From CALFCX01 sp041650595 (lineage in GTDB: Bacteria > Margulisbacteria > WOR-1 > JAKLHX01), in NCBI GenBank assembly GCA_041650595.1, contig JBAZKW010000008.1:1-64000 (forward strand): DNA of 64,000 bases. Direction: 5' to 3'. The notes under the pieces are model-generated. The model had not been told where the DNA came from. It saw nothing but the letters and a program-made list of their open reading frames with translations, and did no database searches. Made by a program: the position numbers and the translations under genes. This document shows positions 60,970 to 64,000 of the stretch, one piece after another; the stretch's first letter is position 1; each line of letters opens with the position of its first letter.

Positions 60970-62262
60970 CTATATTCCGAACCGTTTGTAAACGGCACCG
61001 AGGTTTCTGATAAAATAGTCCAGGCCGAACAGCTTGTCTATGTCCTGTTTATCTATATATGTAAGCAGTTCTTTGCTTTCCTTTGCGACATCTTTCATCT
61101 GTCTGCCGGAGTTGCGGGCTTCCATCGCGCATGTTTGTACGATCTTGTAGGCCTGTTCGCGGGTTATGCCTTTTTCTACAAGCGTGAGCAGTATCCTTTG
61201 CGAAAATACGATACCGCCTGAGCTTTCTATGTTCTTTAGCATGTTCTCGGGGTGCACTACCAAACCTTCCATTAGGGTGATGAATTTGTTCAGTATATAA
61301 TCGACAAGAATATTTGAATCGGGGATAATCACCCTCTCCCCTGCCGAATTTGACAGGTCTCTCTCATGCCACAAGGCCATATTTTCCATGGCGGCCATGC
61401 TGTTAGATCTAATAACTCGCGCCAAGCTGGTTATTCTTTCTGATATGATAGGATTCTTTTTGTGAGGCATGGCTGAAGAACCCTTCTGGCCTTTTTTGAA
61501 AGGCTCTTCGATTTCAAGGATCTCTGTTCTAGAAAGGTTCCTTATTTCCACAGCGAACTTCTCAAGAGAACCGGCTATCAAAGCCAGCGCTGTCATATAT
61601 TCTGCTATCCTGTCCCTCTGGAGCACCTGGGTGGACGCAGGAGATGGTTTTAATCCAAGATTTTTACAGACCATCTCTTCAATGGATGGATCCAGATTAG
61701 CGTACGATCCCACGGCTCCGGATATCTTTCCGACACTCACGGTTTCCCTGGCGGCCCTTATTCTTTCAAGCCCGCGTTCCAGCTCGGCTATCCATACGCA
61801 CAGCTTGAAAGCAAATGTTATTGGTTCGGCATGCATTCCGTGTGTGCGGCCCATCATTATCGTATTCTTATGTTGTGATGCGAGCTTTTTCAGGGCCGAA
61901 ATGGCTTTGTCTATATCGTCTATGATTATGTCCGCGGAAGCTTTAAGGCGCAAGGAAAGCGCCGTATCTTCTACATCATATGATGTCAGTCCCATGTGTA
62001 TGTATCGGGAATCATCTCCCACATTTTCGGCAACGGCAGTAGTAAAAGCTATCAAGTCGTGTTCGACTTCTTTTTCTATTTCTTCGATTCGTTCAACGAC
62101 AAATGATGCTTTTTTCTTAATATTATCGAGGGATGCTTGAGGTATTTTTCCGAGCTTTGTCCATACTTCACAGACTGCTATCTCTACATTAAGCCAGCTC
62201 TGGAATTTGGCCTGCTCGCTCCAAATGGACCCCATTTTTTGTAGCGTATATCTGCTTAACAC
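60970..62262 (-). CDS. purB: Adenylosuccinate lyase
   Basis: The 430-residue lyase acts twice in purine synthesis, on SAICAR and adenylosuccinate. It has RYTLQKMGSIWSEQAKFQ, TSYDVEDTALSLRL, GRTHGMHAEPITF, the fumarase/lyase signature GSSAMPHKKNPI with its catalytic Ser loop, and ends typically. The start is GTG 62262: the conserved family N-terminus begins right there (LSRYTLQKMG), although this codon lies only 6 nt after the -10 box. An internal ATG at 62235 would cut off conserved residues. It heads purB-purS-purQ. Confidence 0.95.
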   Translation of the reverse strand: MLSRYTLQKMGSIWSEQAKFQSWLNVEIAVCEVWTKLGKIPQASLDNIKKKASFVVERIEEIEKEVEHDLIAFTTAVAENVGDDSRYIHMGLTSYDVEDTALSLRLKASADIIIDDIDKAISALKKLASQHKNTIMMGRTHGMHAEPITFAFKLCVWIAELERGLERIRAARETVSVGKISGAVGSYANLDPSIEEMVCKNLGLKPSPASTQVLQRDRIAEYMTALALIAGSLEKFAVEIRNLSRTEILEIEEPFKKGQKGSSAMPHKKNPIISERITSLARVIRSNSMAAMENMALWHERDLSNSAGERVIIPDSNILVDYILNKFITLMEGLVVHPENMLKNIESSGGIVFSQRILLTLVEKGITREQAYKIVQTCAMEARNSGRQMKDVAKESKELLTYIDKQDIDKLFGLDYFIRNLGAVYKRFGI

Positions 62263-62268
62263 AGATTA

Positions 62269-62277
62269 ATTATAACA
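62269..62277 (-). promoter_or_regulatory. Extended -10 promoter of purB, leaderless with GTG start
   Basis: TGTTATAAT on the minus strand, 6 nt before the homology-supported GTG start. The purB mRNA should start at or beside its start codon. Confidence 0.72.
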
Positions 62278-62283
62278 TGGAAA

Positions 62284-62318
62284 GAAAAAGCAAAGACCGG
62301 GAGTTATATCCCGATCTT
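62284..62318 (-). terminator. Rho-independent terminator of the EF-hand gene
   Basis: On the minus strand AAGATCGGG, 8-nt loop, CCCGGTCTT (9-bp stem with one G-T pair), then TGCTTTTTC. It lies between the EF-hand gene and the purB promoter. Confidence 0.8.
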
Positions 62319-62373
62319 CATAAACACAAGCACTTTACACTTATTAACTAAGACAATAGCATTACAAATACTA

Positions 62374-64000
62374 TTACTTAGTCATTTTTCTATCGACGGT
62401 CTTCGATATATCTCCGGATGTCTTACTCAGACTTACGATAGTAGATATAAATGTCGTGATCCTGTTCACAAAATTGCTTACCCACAAAGCCATGCTCGAA
62501 GAGCTGTAATCATCTACGTCGTCAATTTGGGATTTTTGAGCGTTGTACCATTCTCCTTTTGTAGGATCCGGAACGAATTCGTCTTCTGCAGTAGTATCTA
62601 CTTCCACAGTTGGCTTGCCCTGTCTTATTAATTCAGCGTTTTCAAGAGTAATTTCACCGCCATATTTATTGGGATCGAAATGCGCGTCGGCTATTTCCCA
62701 AGCGGATAATATTTCATCGCCGTTTTGATCAGCCGCGACCAGACTTTCGGCAGTCGGGGTGATATATGATCCGCGCTCAGCGTTTGCGGCAACTGCGGCT
62801 TCTCTTCTGGCATATTCCGCTTCTTCAAGAGTGTAATCCGGGTTTTCCGTGGAGGATGAATTCTTTCCGGAACCGGTTTCGGTGCTGCCTGAATCATATA
62901 TGCTTGTGTCCAAACCGCCCCTCGCGATTTCTTCATCACTTAAAGACCCGTCTCCGTTCGTATCATATTGTCCCAAGTTTTGCTGGGCTAGTTTTGCGTC
63001 TGAAAGCTTATTCTGATTGGCTTTAGCAGTCTCTCTTATTTTGTCCATCAGATAAGTTAGAATATCGTCAGCATCCTTGAGCAGCTGGTAAACTCTCATG
63101 TCGTCATCGTCTAGAAGTTGGCCGCCAGGAAGATCAAGTCTCGGGTCAAACTCGCGCGGCGTGGTTTCGGTAACAGGCAGCTGTGCGATCCTTGCAGCCT
63201 CAGCTTCATCTATGGTCATGGGCGTGTCGTCCGCGGCACCTTTACCGTTCTGGTGCATATAGATATGGGGATCATACAGCGCGTCGGCTATTTCGTCGGA
63301 TTCCAGAAGGCCGCTTGTGTCACTGTCAGCTTGCACAAAATCATCGCGACTTTGAGGTACGATATGGGTGGCGCTTTTTTCATAATTTGCGTTTATTCTT
63401 GCGGCCTCAGCTTGCTCAAGGTTCATAGGAGTGTTGTCTTCGGCACCTTTTCCGTTCTGATTTACGTATACTTCCGAATCTAAACTTGCATCGGCTATTT
63501 CCTGGTCAGATAATATGCCGTTACCGTCCTGGTCTGCCGCTATCAGCTCGGCTTGGGTCGGAGTCGCGTGCTCGGCAGTTTTTCCGGTGCTTGAATTGGC
63601 ATTTGCTCTTGCAGCGTCAGCTTCAGCCATAGTCATTGGTGTATCATCTGCAGTGCCTTTACCGTTTTGATTTACATATGTGCCGGTATCTAATCCCGCA
63701 TCAGCTACTTCCCAATCGGATAATATTCCGTCACCATCTTGATCGGCCGCTGCCAAAGCACTGCGAGACGGAGCTTCATGATAAGTGGTAGCATTATTGT
63801 CTTCTATAGCAATTTGTCTTCTGGCGAGTTCTAATTCCTCGAGAGTCGTGCCGTCTAAGCTATGGTCAAAGCCCCAATAATCAATCTCTTCAGCATCTAA
63901 AATACCGTTCCCATTCGTATCAAACTCTCCGAAGTTCAGCATGGCTATGTCCGCAAGAGTGAGGACCGTAGATGCATCTTCATTAGCTTTTGTTCCGGTT
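62374..64000 (-). CDS. EF-hand repeat protein (partial, 5' end off window)
   Basis: The frame stays open to the right edge: the region before the first internal ATG (63942) reads LTLADIAMLNFGEF, which matches the repeat unit KLAQQNLGQY later in the protein, so the true start is outside. At least 541 residues. Six EF-hand calcium loops are visible, for example DTNGNGILDAEE, DQDGDGILSDWE, DQDGNGILSDQE, DSDTSGLLESDE and DTNGDGSLSDEE, the last at about 62875-62960 degenerate (DQNGDEILSAWE). The first four lie in repeats of about 68 residues with YVNQNGKG and TMAEADAAR parts. The C-terminus is amphipathic (NFVNRITTFISTIVSL). No Sec signal can be judged. Function unknown; calcium-dependent folding after export is plausible. 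Confidence 0.8.
   Translation of the reverse strand, partial: TGTKANEDASTVLTLADIAMLNFGEFDTNGNGILDAEEIDYWGFDHSLDGTTLEELELARRQIAIEDNNATTYHEAPSRSALAAADQDGDGILSDWEVADAGLDTGTYVNQNGKGTADDTPMTMAEADAARANANSSTGKTAEHATPTQAELIAADQDGNGILSDQEIADASLDSEVYVNQNGKGAEDNTPMNLEQAEAARINANYEKSATHIVPQSRDDFVQADSDTSGLLESDEIADALYDPHIYMHQNGKGAADDTPMTIDEAEAARIAQLPVTETTPREFDPRLDLPGGQLLDDDDMRVYQLLKDADDILTYLMDKIRETAKANQNKLSDAKLAQQNLGQYDTNGDGSLSDEEIARGGLDTSIYDSGSTETGSGKNSSSTENPDYTLEEAEYARREAAVAANAERGSYITPTAESLVAADQNGDEILSAWEIADAHFDPNKYGGEITLENAELIRQGKPTVEVDTTAEDEFVPDPTKGEWYNAQKSQIDDVDDYSSSSMALWVSNFVNRITTFISTIVSLSKTSGDISKTVDRKMTK

Overview
This is 64 kb of a compact bacterial chromosome: tight operons, many 1-8 nt gene overlaps, moderate GC, and no rRNA, tRNA or CRISPR array that I can recognise. 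Apparent outer-membrane genes (an LptD/OstA-like protein and an MlaE-MlaF-MlaD transporter) point to a diderm. The mix of several GH57 glycosidases, a ManC/phosphomannomutase fusion, GuaB3, prokaryotic housekeeping genes of ordinary type and large orphan proteins would fit an uncultured candidate-phylum lineage near Cyanobacteria (Margulisbacteria/Saganbacteria, WOR-1, for example). That assignment is an impression, not a measurement.

Layout. 1-13.4 kb: cyclophilin, then an alpha-glucan cluster (GH57, GH57 glucanotransferase-like, galT, DUF4912, GH57 branching enzyme), an ORF6N protein, a nucleotidyltransferase/mutase fusion and glgA. 13.4-17.5 kb: yebC, a PHP protein and a divergent P-type ATPase. 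17.5-29.2 kb: one long co-directional run uvrA-dnaB-lptD-like-tmk-pyrE-hisB-alaS-ruvX-mltG. 29.2-39.2 kb: an accessory block of orphan genes, including an 1125-aa protein with HELQH and a 934-aa protein with a transglutaminase-like C-terminus, interrupted by guaA. 39.2-50.2 kb: guaB3, a zinc-ribbon protein, a VWA lipoprotein, a RAYT transposase with its REP palindromes, a YcaO protein, split transketolase, dCMP deaminase, pheA, YtxH/DUF948 membrane proteins, an ASKHA-domain protein and an HEWLH protein. 50.3-57.5 kb: argS, ilvE, acpS, nnr and mlaEFD. 57.9-64 kb: two more orphan genes, purQ-purS-purB and an EF-hand repeat protein that runs off the right edge.

The main discovery candidate is regulatory. 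Seven orphan genes (29208, 34393, 37325, 37998, 49340, 57953, 59172) share an upstream bipartite motif, GCAAGTT or TGAAATY, then exactly 15 nt, then CGATnnAT. It resembles sigma-28 (FliA/SigD) promoters and I did not see it before the housekeeping genes I examined. The products include two HExxH proteins, a Cys-His-Asp transglutaminase-like protein and Ser/Thr/Pro-rich proteins without Sec signals. This suggests a co-regulated set of putatively exported or effector-like proteins.

Two other themes recur. About nine housekeeping genes begin only 6-10 nt after a good -10 box, implying leaderless mRNAs. Short palindromes (REP-like, or MITE-like with GTCATTGCGAG ends) occur between genes and also in-frame inside coding sequences (branching enzyme, ASKHA protein, ORF6N protein, and the RAYT itself).
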